Shown here: positions 8,070 to 15,757 of the stretch, one piece after another
How the letters are laid out: each line of letters begins with the position of its first letter
How positions within the stretch are numbered: the first letter of the stretch is position 1
Assembly: GCA_021106765.1 (NCBI GenBank)
Contig: JAIOTO010000125.1
Location: forward strand, 1 to 32,262
Length of the DNA stretch: 32,262 nucleotides
From: Methanosarcinaceae archaeon
Lineage (GTDB): Archaea; Halobacteriota; Methanosarcinia; Methanosarcinales; Methanosarcinaceae
Reading direction: 5' to 3'
Translations under genes and position numbers: made by a program
Notes under the pieces: generated by a model
The model's input: the letters and a program-made list of their open reading frames with translations, nothing else
Databases searched by the model: none
Told to the model about the DNA's origin: nothing

Positions 8070-8697
8070 CGCACAGCTCCATTTTACGGATTACCTCATC
8101 CACGTCCACTTCTGTATTGAAACATCCATCTTTCAACAGACACACACCCTGTACCGGCATGAACGAGACTTCCTGCATTGACTCTGCAAGTTCCACAAAA
8201 CATGCGACTCCGATGCATGACCTGGGTTTGTATGCCTTTATGATCTTTTTCACAAAACTGCCACCAGGGACTATGAATACCCTGAAATTGTGTTCATCCG
8301 CGGCTTTGCAAATGGTGCCTATATCACACAATCCACATCTTTTACACTCATAACCCGCTATGGGATCACATCGTGCCTTGCAATTCGGATGTCTCAGGCA
8401 TTGGGGTAGAAATACAGCCCTTTCGCCTTTGTTCTGTATGAACGCATTACGCATCACTGCATTGCGGACTTCGATCAATATCTCATCCACCAGCGTCGGT
8501 CGAATGTGGAACACCCTGCATATCCATTTTGCAGGAGAATAGAACAAATAAAGCATGAACAGTACGAACCTCGGGAAAATGATCTTTCGTTTATTAAAAC
8601 TGTAAGCGCCGAACAATAGTGCCAGCAATAGTCCTACAATAGCCAGAATTACCAGATAAATAAATACCCTGCCCAGAAGTTCGTAGGGGATTTGCAT
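8059..8697 (-). CDS. DUF116 membrane protein, first of a tandem pair
   Basis: A 212-residue protein with a strongly hydrophobic helix at ~12-34 and a second at ~40-62, then a soluble domain. The Cys pattern resembles the downstream copy but has more Cys: PQCLRHPNC, KARC, then ECKRCGLC, GTIC and a late KDGCFNTEVD. The two proteins share layout and the closing DGC-NT motif, so they are paralogues from an old tandem duplication that has diverged a lot. It is the first gene of the operon and has a good TATA candidate upstream. Membrane location and a metal or Fe-S cluster are inferred from the helices and Cys clusters. The biological role is unknown. Confidence 0.8.
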   Translation of the reverse strand: MQIPYELLGRVFIYLVILAIVGLLLALLFGAYSFNKRKIIFPRFVLFMLYLFYSPAKWICRVFHIRPTLVDEILIEVRNAVMRNAFIQNKGERAVFLPQCLRHPNCKARCDPIAGYECKRCGLCDIGTICKAADEHNFRVFIVPGGSFVKKIIKAYKPRSCIGVACFVELAESMQEVSFMPVQGVCLLKDGCFNTEVDVDEVIRKMELCDDV

Positions 8698-8720
8698 GAC
8701 AGCAAGTACATATTAGTGTT

Positions 8721-8732
8721 CTTATTTAAAAT
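8721..8732 (-). promoter_or_regulatory. TATA box for the DUF116/reductase operon
   Basis: Read on the minus strand, GATTTTAAATAAG sits ~25-35 bases before the ATG at 8697. The predicted transcript would have a very short leader. Confidence 0.5.
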
Positions 8733-8770
8733 CTACTTAACATGAAGATCCCGGGGTCGTATAATATAAT

Positions 8771-8804
8771 GCAAAAAAAGGAAAGAAGAGGGCTGAAGCC
8801 CTCT
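8771..8804 (-). terminator. Terminator of the hdrED operon
   Basis: On the minus strand, 11 bases after the hdrD stop, a perfect AGAGGGC / GCCCTCT stem with loop TTCA is followed by TCTTTCC and seven T. Confidence 0.8.
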
Positions 8805-8815
8805 ACGGACCGTGA

Positions 8816-10078
8816 TCAATTTGCCTGATCTTCACAGTCAGCAAGACTGATGCCAAGGGCTTCTGCAGTGAGGACGATCAGATCTTCCACTTCCATTTCG
8901 TTGGGAGTAAGTCCGAGTGAATCCCGGCCATCTGACAGATTTCGCTTGCAGAACGGACATGCACTGGAAAGGATATCCGGTTTCGTTGCCAGAGCATCCT
9001 GAACACGGGTCTCAGCGACACCAAGGGCCAGGTCAGGGACACCAGCTTTTACACCACCGCCAGCTCCACAGCAGCGCTGGTTCTCTCTGATCCTATCCAT
9101 TTCTACGAAATTAAGACCTGGAATGTTCTCAATAACAAACCGTGGTGCGTCATATACGCCAACATGTCGTCCCATATGGCATGGGTCGTGGTAGGTTATC
9201 ACCTTGTTGTCGAACGGCTTTTCCCATTCGAGCTTGCCTTCCTTTATCAGACCTTCAAGGAATTCGGCAATATGGATTATCTCAAAAGGCATTTCCTCAC
9301 CAAGCAGACGTGGCCAGTCTACCAGGGACGTACGGTAACAACCAGCACAGGCATATAGCACTTTCGTGGCACCCCGTGCCTTGATACCGTCCACGTTCTT
9401 TCGGGCTGCTTCACGGGCAATATCCTCGATCTCGTACTGGCCGGTCCTGATCAGAGCCGAGCAGCAGCAGACCTCGTCCTCACCCATCATGGTGAATTCG
9501 ATACCCAGATGGTTGAGCACACGTGCTGTTGCAAAGGCCAGTTTCTGCTGCCTCAGCTCTGCCGTACAGCCGCCGAAGTAGAGAATATCTGCCTTATCTG
9601 CGATCTTTACATCGTCAGGGATCCAGCTAAGTCGATCCTTGGGATCTGCCATGTATGGGTTCAGGTACTCTCCGATCAGTTTCACGAACATGCCCTGCTT
9701 ACCGTATGGACCATTCCCACGTTTGACAAGGTTGGCTCGCATAGCTTCCCATAGCTCGATGGTGTTGATCCCGGATTCACATACTGTTCCACACATACCA
9801 CAGGTAGTACATTTGTACACATCATCCTTGAATTGCTCGATCTCTTCCTCTGGGATCTTCTGGGGACCGAACAGTCGTGCTCGCAGGCCATAGGACTTGT
9901 TCATGTACTGTCTCCATCTGAGGATCTTATCCCTGGGCGCAAGTCCCGGATCCTTGTTTGAGGCATCATATGTGGGACACCATTCCACACATTCTCCGCA
10001 TCGGGTACAGGAATCCAGCTCCATGAGCTGTACTGCTGTTAGATTTTTAGTGTTAATAGAAGGTTCGTTCCTTGTCAT
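8816..10078 (-). CDS. hdrD: Heterodisulfide reductase subunit D
   Basis: HdrD is the catalytic subunit of the membrane-bound CoM-S-S-CoB reductase, which regenerates both thiols using electrons passed by HdrE. With the ATG at 10078 it has 420 residues, close to the family norm. A longer in-frame start at 10111 is rejected because GGGAGG sits about eight bases before 10078, and because 10078 is one base past the hdrE stop. Two ferredoxin-type 4Fe-4S motifs are visible (C24-x2-C27-x2-C30-x3-C34 and C90-x2-C93-x2-C96-x3-C100). Two CCG domains follow: GGC...CCCSAL...CAGC, and DPC...CCGAGGG...CPFC. These bind the non-cubane clusters at the active site. It is co-transcribed with hdrE and closed by a strong terminator. 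Confidence 0.97.
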   Translation of the reverse strand: MTRNEPSINTKNLTAVQLMELDSCTRCGECVEWCPTYDASNKDPGLAPRDKILRWRQYMNKSYGLRARLFGPQKIPEEEIEQFKDDVYKCTTCGMCGTVCESGINTIELWEAMRANLVKRGNGPYGKQGMFVKLIGEYLNPYMADPKDRLSWIPDDVKIADKADILYFGGCTAELRQQKLAFATARVLNHLGIEFTMMGEDEVCCCSALIRTGQYEIEDIAREAARKNVDGIKARGATKVLYACAGCYRTSLVDWPRLLGEEMPFEIIHIAEFLEGLIKEGKLEWEKPFDNKVITYHDPCHMGRHVGVYDAPRFVIENIPGLNFVEMDRIRENQRCCGAGGGVKAGVPDLALGVAETRVQDALATKPDILSSACPFCKRNLSDGRDSLGLTPNEMEVEDLIVLTAEALGISLADCEDQAN

Positions 10079-10079
10079 A

Positions 10080-10850
10080 TCACTCGCCTCCCTTGTTCGC
10101 CAGTAATGCAAGTGGTGCTGCGATCATGTGTATATACTTGCTGTATGGGATGTATGCGATACAGAACAGTAGTGAGACCACAACATGGAACAGTGCTGCA
10201 GGTGGTGCAAGCTCATTGTGCATGCCAAGTCCCCATAAGGTACCGTTGCGTATTCCATCAGCGACGAAACCTGTTATCATGATGATCGTCAGACCGCCAA
10301 GCAGTACGGAATCGTATGCAATCGTTGCCTCACGTGCTTTTGCCATGAAGAGTCTTCTGATGATCGCAATGACCACACCTGTCATCAGGATGTAGCTGAA
10401 CAGATCATTTGGCATACTAAGCAACTCTCTGAATGCCTCCGGATCGACGTGTATGCCTGCCATATAGATCAGTTCCACCAGGAACATTAACAGGGACATC
10501 ACGAACAGGGCCATCCATCCGATAAAGATGGTGATATGCATGAACCATCGCACGGGGCTGCGTCGTAAGATACGTCTCTGAAGGAGGATATCAAGCACAA
10601 GTGTGACCAGCACACTCTGTCCGTGTCCATGCCCTTTTGCGCTCATCTGATAAGCTAACGTTTTGATGAATGTGAACAGGTTACCATTGGATACTTCCTG
10701 TCCATATCCTTCAGCACCTAATCCCCATTTCTTTAGATTTATATACATGCCATAAAGGAAGATCATGATCGACAGGGTAGCTAATATCATAACCTGCACG
10801 AACGTCATTCTCAAGGCATCAGAAACACCGGCAAAATACTCCATAGTCAT
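10080..10850 (-). CDS. hdrE: Heterodisulfide reductase subunit E (cytochrome b)
   Basis: HdrE is the b-type cytochrome that anchors HdrD and carries electrons from reduced methanophenazine. The 256-residue protein has five clear transmembrane helices, at about residues 15-38, 100-125, 150-170, 182-205 and 225-245. Candidate heme-ligand His residues occur in [21 protein letters not shown] and KYIHMI. The start ATG at 10850 has GGAG about ten bases upstream; a second ATG at 10844 is possible but further from that site. The stop and the hdrD ATG are one base apart. HdrDE implies a methanophenazine-based respiratory chain and therefore Methanosarcinales-type physiology. Confidence 0.96.
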   Translation of the reverse strand: MTMEYFAGVSDALRMTFVQVMILATLSIMIFLYGMYINLKKWGLGAEGYGQEVSNGNLFTFIKTLAYQMSAKGHGHGQSVLVTLVLDILLQRRILRRSPVRWFMHITIFIGWMALFVMSLLMFLVELIYMAGIHVDPEAFRELLSMPNDLFSYILMTGVVIAIIRRLFMAKAREATIAYDSVLLGGLTIIMITGFVADGIRNGTLWGLGMHNELAPPAALFHVVVSLLFCIAYIPYSKYIHMIAAPLALLANKGGE

Positions 10851-10885
10851 TGAATTTTTCTCCTGGTACAGTTAAACATGAATTC

Positions 10886-10914
10886 ATATCATTTTTATAT
10901 TGATTGATATCATT
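10886..10914 (-). promoter_or_regulatory. hdrED promoter: TATA box between two copies of one octamer
   Basis: On the minus strand a TATA-like ATATAAAAA (plus positions 10892-10900) lies ~45 bases before the hdrE ATG. The octamer AATGATAT (plus-strand ATATCATT) occurs at 10907-10914 and 10886-10893, exactly 21 bases apart, with the TATA box between the copies. This spacing puts both on the same face of the helix. The TATA call is by inspection; a regulator role for the octamers is inference. Confidence 0.5.
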
Positions 10915-11144
10915 ATTAATAATAATCTAAACCTGTGTACTGGTAGTATCGATTGTATTTAAGTATTTTCATTTCAGGAATGTGGTTGTGATTCTTAAAA
11001 AGCATTACATCAAACGGAAATGCAGATTTATCCTGTAGAATAAGGGCTGGCGCAATGGCCGGATGATCACTATGTCAGGATCTCTCTGTTGAAATACATT
11101 GTGAAGTGTAGTTATGGGATCCCACTGTCAAATGAAATATGATC
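10915..11144. other. Non-coding stretch between hdrE and the sulfite-reductase-like gene
   Basis: Together with the promoter and terminator on its flanks this is a 326-base gap. It has no open frame of convincing length or composition, no tRNA-like fold and no obvious box C/D motif pair. A second TATA-like element for hdrE is possible near 10951-10972 (minus strand, ACTTAAATAC). Otherwise nothing was recognised. Confidence 0.5.
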
Positions 11145-11178
11145 AAAATAAAAAAAAGAGATGTGCAAATCGCACATC
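11145..11178 (-). terminator. Terminator overlapping the stop of the sulfite-reductase-like gene
   Basis: On the minus strand a perfect GATGTGC / GCACATC stem with a 5-base loop is followed by CTCTTTTTTTTATTTT. The first stem arm includes part of the TGA stop codon, so the operon ends directly in the hairpin. Confidence 0.75.
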
Positions 11179-11836
11179 AAAGCCCGATCTCTTCCTTGAA
11201 CTGATCCAGACCTATATCATCGATCAGCCGACCAAGACGGTGCTTTTTCGCATGGGTCTTGTATACACTGATGATCCTATCTACAAGATCGTATACATCA
11301 TCTTCTGACAGTTCATCTGCGATCACATCTCCCAGTCGTGGTCTGATACCGGCATTTCCACCCGCCATCACGGTATATCCTTTTGGTGTACCCATGATAC
11401 CAATGTCCTTGACAGCTGGTTCGGAACAAGAGTTCATACAACCGGACACTGCCATCTTGAACTTTGAAGGCAATACCATTCCATGATATTTTTCATCAAG
11501 TTTAAGTCCCAGGCCCACTGCATCCTGCTGTCCGCGTTTACAGAAGGTAGTACCCGGGCATATCTTTATACTCCTCACGCATAATCCGATAGCAGCTGCT
11601 GGTTTCATTCCGAGGTCCGACCATGCTGCATCAAGATCATTCTCATTCAGACCTACAATGGCCATCCGTTGAGCAGACGTAAGCTTGATCGCATCAGCAC
11701 CATATTTCTCCGCAACATCCGCCACCTTGCGCAGTATGTCTGGAGATACGATACCACGTGGCGTCTGTGGGGCGATTGCATACGTTTCTTTGTCACGCTG
11801 AAGTATGGCTCCTTTATCAGGTATGTCCCCGGTCAT
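11177..11836 (-). CDS. Small siroheme/4Fe-4S sulfite-reductase-like protein (Dsr-LP type)
   Basis: The 219-residue protein has the ferredoxin-like half domain of nitrite/sulfite reductases (~20-85) followed by the cluster/siroheme motif C93-x5-C99 (ICPGTTFCKRG) and C133-x3-C137 (SGCMNSCSEP). These are the four Cys that hold the 4Fe-4S cluster bridged to siroheme in that superfamily. At about half the size of assimilatory enzymes it fits the short dissimilatory-sulfite-reductase-like proteins common in methanogens, whose physiological role is unsettled. The start ATG has GGGAG about eleven bases upstream. A rubrerythrin-like gene ends 40 bases upstream on the same strand, and a terminator overlaps the stop, so the pair looks like an operon. 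Substrate (sulfite, nitrite or none) cannot be read from the sequence. Confidence 0.85.
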   Translation of the reverse strand: MTGDIPDKGAILQRDKETYAIAPQTPRGIVSPDILRKVADVAEKYGADAIKLTSAQRMAIVGLNENDLDAAWSDLGMKPAAAIGLCVRSIKICPGTTFCKRGQQDAVGLGLKLDEKYHGMVLPSKFKMAVSGCMNSCSEPAVKDIGIMGTPKGYTVMAGGNAGIRPRLGDVIADELSEDDVYDLVDRIISVYKTHAKKHRLGRLIDDIGLDQFKEEIGL

Positions 11837-11876
11837 TTATATTTCAACTCCCTGCGATAAATAGTCATTACGATCG

Positions 11877-12251
11877 TTAAAACAATCTGTTTAGCAGACC
11901 CTTCAGACCTTCCTTATGCCTGGCTTCATCCAAGGATGCTTTCTCAAAGAACAACGCTGCCTGGGTATTTCCTTCATCGCGAGCCATCTTTGCAGCAGAT
12001 GCTTTCTCACCCTCAGCCATGGTCTCCCCTTCAAGCATCATCTCAAGATTTGCTTTCGTGGTTTCCTTGATCGATCCCAGGAGATCCACAACCTCAGCTG
12101 CATGCCATGCCTCATCCATTCCAACCTGACGCAGGTACACTGCAACCTCTGGATATCCTTCTCTTTCTGCTAATTTTGACATTGCAAAATACCATCCAAC
12201 TTCGGTCGTCTCACCTTTAAATGTTTGTTTCAGTATGTTTTCCAGACTCAT
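11877..12251 (-). CDS. Rubrerythrin-like di-iron protein without a rubredoxin domain
   Basis: With the ATG at 12251 the protein has 124 residues. That start is chosen because AAAGGAG lies nine bases upstream and the four-helix bundle begins directly after it; the 18-residue in-frame extension up to 12305 has no support. All six usual di-iron ligands appear present: E14 (GETTE), E47 and H50 (DEAWH), E76 (EGETMA), and E109 and H112 (DEARH). Rubrerythrins reduce hydrogen peroxide. The C-terminal rubredoxin domain that normally feeds electrons is absent, so an external donor is needed. It lies 40 bases ahead of the sulfite-reductase-like gene in an apparent operon, suggesting a shared stress or redox function (inference). 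Confidence 0.85.
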   Translation of the reverse strand: MSLENILKQTFKGETTEVGWYFAMSKLAEREGYPEVAVYLRQVGMDEAWHAAEVVDLLGSIKETTKANLEMMLEGETMAEGEKASAAKMARDEGNTQAALFFEKASLDEARHKEGLKGLLNRLF

Positions 12252-12304
12252 ATGACATAACTCCTTTACAATTTTAAATAGATGGATACACAATACTGTT
12301 CGCA

Positions 12305-12316
12305 TAGTATAAAACA
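12305..12316 (-). promoter_or_regulatory. Candidate TATA box for the rubrerythrin-like operon
   Basis: On the minus strand TGTTTTATACTA lies ~55-65 bases before the ATG at 12251. A second AT-rich element (TATTTAAAAT) nearer the gene would leave no room for the ribosome binding site. The divergent gap up to 12519 holds nothing else recognisable. Confidence 0.35.
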
Positions 12317-12483
12317 GTTCTCAGACACCGGCATAAGACCCCTAATTAATATTCCCGAGGTTTGATATTCTCTCCCATGTTTGATAGTTCCAATCAATTC
12401 GTGTAAATTAGTACATGGTATCGAAACGAAAGATTCGTAATTGGATCACAGCATAAACCCATACACCGGGTCTCGCCATGCAC

Positions 12484-12493
12484 AAGATATACA
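12484..12493 (+). promoter_or_regulatory. TATA box for the TrmJ-family gene; probably leaderless
   Basis: AAGATATACA is centred ~32 bases before the ATG at 12520, so the transcript would begin at or next to the start codon. No ribosome binding site is visible upstream of that ATG, which fits a leaderless mRNA. Confidence 0.4.
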
Positions 12494-12519
12494 TGCAATA
12501 ATAGGCTAACTTAAGCAAA

Positions 12520-13215
12520 ATGCCACTAAAAATAAGGGTCATATTGGTCGAGCCCTTGTATCAGGGTAATGTGGGGTCGGTTGCCCGGGCCATGAAGAAC
12601 CTGGGGTACTCAGACCTCGTACTGGTCGATCCCTGCAAACTGGACGGCGAGGCATGTGCACTGGCCTCCCATGCACGCGACCTCCTGGAGAATGCCCGGA
12701 TAGTGGATTCGATCCAGGATGCCATCGAAGGTGTGAACCTGGTTGTGGGCACCACTGGCATGACCTGTTCAAAGGGGGACGAACATATACGCATGCCTGT
12801 CCATACCTCCCGTCAGCTGAAGGACAAACTCAATGGATGCAGTGGCACGATCGCAATACTGTTCGGACGAGAGGATAATGGTTTCACGAACGATGAACTG
12901 AAACAATGCGACATGCTTGTCACCATCCCCACATCAGAGGAATATCCCATAATGAACCTCTCCCATGCAGTCACCATCGTGCTCTACGAACTGAGCGATG
13001 TTGTTCCCGGAGATATTCCCCTTGGAGAACACTTTGATCTCGAACTGCTATATGAGCACCTGGCGGAAATACTGAACGATATATCCTATCCTGAGCATAA
13101 AAAAAACAAGACCCATCTGATGTTCAAACGGATATTTGGACGTGCCATGCTCACCCCCAGGGAAATACAGACGCTCCGTGGAGTGTTGACCAGGACTCAG
13201 AGAACGATCCGATGA
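12520..13215 (+). CDS. trmJ: TrmJ-family tRNA 2'-O-methyltransferase (SPOUT)
   Basis: The 231-residue protein carries the three SPOUT motifs of the TrmJ/TrmH family: N-terminal YQGNVGSVARAMKNLG (residues ~12-27), LFGREDNGFTNDEL (~112-125) and YPIMNLSHAVTIVLYEL (~143-160). The last two form the knotted AdoMet site. Characterised archaeal TrmJ methylates the ribose of tRNA position 32; that activity is the likely one here but is inferred from family. The C-terminal ~60 residues are a helical extension. No ribosome binding site precedes the ATG (see the TATA entry). It is followed by mcm on the same strand after 117 bases, probably with a separate promoter. Confidence 0.88.
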   Translation: MPLKIRVILVEPLYQGNVGSVARAMKNLGYSDLVLVDPCKLDGEACALASHARDLLENARIVDSIQDAIEGVNLVVGTTGMTCSKGDEHIRMPVHTSRQLKDKLNGCSGTIAILFGREDNGFTNDELKQCDMLVTIPTSEEYPIMNLSHAVTIVLYELSDVVPGDIPLGEHFDLELLYEHLAEILNDISYPEHKKNKTHLMFKRIFGRAMLTPREIQTLRGVLTRTQRTIR

Positions 13216-13278
13216 TATAAATCCCATCTGTTCGATTCGATAATTTGATATGTGTTGCCGATATGTTGAATAATCCGA

Positions 13279-13296
13279 TAGGTATTATAGTACCTA
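13279..13296 (+). promoter_or_regulatory. Inverted repeat over the likely mcm TATA element
   Basis: TAGGTA - TTATAG - TACCTA is a perfect 6-bp inverted repeat around an AT-rich centre. The centre lies ~45 bases before the mcm ATG, so a TATA box within it would place the transcript start near 13312. The mcm ribosome binding site AAAAGGA follows at ~13319-13325. An operator role is inference. Confidence 0.35.
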
Positions 13297-13332
13297 CGAT
13301 CATGTGTTAAAGATCACTAAAAGGACGTATCT

Positions 13333-15423
13333 ATGACCGAAGGACAATGGGACGAAAAATTCAAAGAATTCCTTAAACGATATTGCTGGGATGACATCCT
13401 TCATCTTGCAAATGAATATCCGGATGTTCGTAGCATAACAGTCAATTTTACCGATCTTGAGCAATTCGAGCGTGAGCTTGCCGATGCTCTGCTTGATCGC
13501 CCTGATGAGGTGATTCCTTCAGCAGAAGAAGCGCTCCGGCAGATAGATATCCCTATTGAAAAGACACTGAACGATGCACATGTCCAGTTCATCAATATTC
13601 CCAATAAGATACCAATACGGGATCTTCGAAGCAAGCACCTGCTCCATTTCGTAGCACTGGAAGGAATGGTGCGAAAAGCCACAGAGGTCCGGCCAAAGAT
13701 CACAGATGCTGCATTTTTCTGCAGACTCTGCGAACAGGTTACACACGTGCCTCAGGATGGCCCGAAGTTCATAGACAATATGCCATGTGAGAACGAGAAC
13801 TGTGGACGAAAAGGACCCTTCAAGCTACTGATCGAGGAATCCACGTTCGTCGATGCACAGAAACTTCAGATACAGGAATCTCCAGAAAGCCTAAAGGGGG
13901 GAGAACAGCCACAGGGTATTGATGTTGATGCAGAGAACGATCTTGCGGGTATCGTCAAACCGGGTGACCGTTTGATCATAAATGGTGTACTCCGTTCACA
14001 CCAACGCACCCTACGTGACGGAAAATCTCCGTTCTATGACCTTGTACTACATTGCAATTCAATAGAATATGTGGAACAGGAATACGATGAACTGGTGATC
14101 ACTCCCGAGGATGAGGAAAAGATCCTTGCTCTGAGCAAGGACCCACATATATACGACAACATGATCAAGTCCATTGCACCTTCCATCTATGGATATGAGG
14201 ACATCAAAGAAGCCCTCGCACTCCAGCTCTTTTCAGGTGTGGCAAAGCACCTTCCGGACGGTTCAAGAGTGCGTGGCGACATACATATGCTGCTTGTCGG
14301 GGACCCGGGTATCGCCAAGAGCCAGCTGCTGCGCTACATGGTAAAGATCTCCCCTCGTGGTGTGTTCGCTTCAGGTAAGAGTGCATCATCCAGCGGGTTG
14401 ACCGCAGCAGCTGTCAAGGACGATCTGGGGGATGGACGATGGACCCTGGAAGCAGGAGCACTTGTCATGGCTGATATGGGAATTGCTGCCGTGGACGAAA
14501 TGGACAAGATGAGCAAGGAAGATAAGAGTGCACTGCACGAGGCCATGGAGCAGCAAACGATTTCAGTTGCGAAAGCGGGTATCCTTGCTACGCTAAAATC
14601 ACGCTGTGCACTACTGGGTGCTGCTAATCCAAAATATGGCAGGTTTGACAAATATGAGGGACTGGCAGAACAGATCAACATGGCGCCGGCATTGATATCA
14701 AGGTTCGATCTAATATTCATAATGTTAGATGTGCCTGAAAAGACCAAGGACTCACGAATCGCAAATCACATCCTCAAATCTCATTATGCTGGAGAGCTAT
14801 ACGAACAGATGGAAAACCTGCCCACATCGGCTGTTACCCAGGGACAAGTGGATACCTTTATGGAGGTTATAAAGCCTGTTATTGATACTGAGATAATGAG
14901 GAAATATGTTGCCTATTCGCGTCGGAACATATATCCCATACTTGAAAACGACGCAAGAGAACATCTCGTGAAATTCTACCTGGACCTACGATTACAGGGG
15001 GAAGGTAAAGATGCACCTGTCCCTGTTACTGCACGACAACTGGAAGCCCTTGTAAGACTTTCCGAAGCCAATGCCCGGATCAGGTTGAGCAACACAGCTA
15101 CATTGGATGATGCAATACGTACGACCCAGATCGTGTTATCCTGTATGAAACAGGTGGGAGTTGACCCCGATACCGGTGCGCTCGATGTTGATGTCATTGC
15201 ATCCGGCACCAGCAAGAGCCAGCGGGATAAGATCCATGGCTTAAAAGATGTCATCAAAAGGGTAGGAGATCGCCATCCCGGTGGCAAGGCACCCCTTGAA
15301 GAGGTCTATGCTGAAGCCGATGAAGAGGGTATTGACAGGGAACATGCAGAAGATCTTATTACCAGAATGAGACAGAAAGGCGATATTTTTAAACCTGACA
15401 ACAAACATGTAAGGTTAACGTGA
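13333..15423 (+). CDS. mcm: Replicative DNA helicase MCM
   Basis: The 696-residue protein has the archaeal MCM layout. An N-terminal domain (to ~270) contains a zinc-binding element with C130, C133, C152 and C157. The AAA+ core has Walker A GDPGIAKSQ (K329), Walker B AAVDEMDKM (D388), sensor LLGAANPKYGRFD and arginine-finger motif SRFDLIF. A C-terminal winged-helix-like tail ends the protein. Homohexamers of this protein unwind DNA at the fork. The ATG is preceded by AAAAGGA with good spacing. The DUF424 gene starts 10 bases after the stop, and two coiled-coil genes follow, suggesting one transcript. There is no intein and the length is normal. Confidence 0.97.
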   Translation: MTEGQWDEKFKEFLKRYCWDDILHLANEYPDVRSITVNFTDLEQFERELADALLDRPDEVIPSAEEALRQIDIPIEKTLNDAHVQFINIPNKIPIRDLRSKHLLHFVALEGMVRKATEVRPKITDAAFFCRLCEQVTHVPQDGPKFIDNMPCENENCGRKGPFKLLIEESTFVDAQKLQIQESPESLKGGEQPQGIDVDAENDLAGIVKPGDRLIINGVLRSHQRTLRDGKSPFYDLVLHCNSIEYVEQEYDELVITPEDEEKILALSKDPHIYDNMIKSIAPSIYGYEDIKEALALQLFSGVAKHLPDGSRVRGDIHMLLVGDPGIAKSQLLRYMVKISPRGVFASGKSASSSGLTAAAVKDDLGDGRWTLEAGALVMADMGIAAVDEMDKMSKEDKSALHEAMEQQTISVAKAGILATLKSRCALLGAANPKYGRFDKYEGLAEQINMAPALISRFDLIFIMLDVPEKTKDSRIANHILKSHYAGELYEQMENLPTSAVTQGQVDTFMEVIKPVIDTEIMRKYVAYSRRNIYPILENDAREHLVKFYLDLRLQGEGKDAPVPVTARQLEALVRLSEANARIRLSNTATLDDAIRTTQIVLSCMKQVGVDPDTGALDVDVIASGTSKSQRDKIHGLKDVIKRVGDRHPGGKAPLEEVYAEADEEGIDREHAEDLITRMRQKGDIFKPDNKHVRLT

Positions 15424-15433
15424 GTGGAATAAT

Positions 15434-15724
15434 ATGTACCTGAAAATACATCGATCCGGTATACAGACCATTGTTGCTGCTTGTGATCAGCATCTGCTGG
15501 GTAAAGAACTCGAGCAGGGGGATGTAAAGGTCACGATCTCCGAGGCCTTCTATAAAGGGAAAATTGCATCCAAGGATGAGGTCATTGATGCGATTCGATA
15601 TGCTACCAGCGTAAACCTGTTCGGAGATACAGCAGTATCATGTGCCATTGATTGTGGTGCCATAGTTCCGGGAAATATTATGTACATTGGAGACGTTATG
15701 CATGCACAGATATACAGGATGTAA
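15434..15724 (+). CDS. DUF424 family protein
   Basis: The 96-residue protein matches the archaeal DUF424 pattern: MYLKIHRSG at the N-terminus, LLGKELEQGDVKVTISEAFYKG in the middle, and SVNLFGDTAV plus VMHAQIYRM near the end. It is small, without Cys clusters or membrane segments. The function is not established; the family often sits beside replication or translation genes in archaea. Here it follows mcm by 10 bases (GTGGA-type site in the gap) and precedes two coiled-coil genes. Confidence 0.85.
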   Translation: MYLKIHRSGIQTIVAACDQHLLGKELEQGDVKVTISEAFYKGKIASKDEVIDAIRYATSVNLFGDTAVSCAIDCGAIVPGNIMYIGDVMHAQIYRM

Positions 15725-15757
15725 AGATCATTTATTTACAAACGAATTGGTGTAAAA

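Noticed and set aside
11114-11308. Plus-strand frame across the terminator downstream of the sulfite-reductase-like gene
   Set aside because: It runs antisense into a recognised gene and has low-complexity Lys/Asn-rich composition from the A-tract.
12252-12519. Small genes or RNA in the divergent gap between the rubrerythrin-like and TrmJ-family genes
   Set aside because: Only frames of a few codons and no recognisable fold were seen apart from the promoter candidates.
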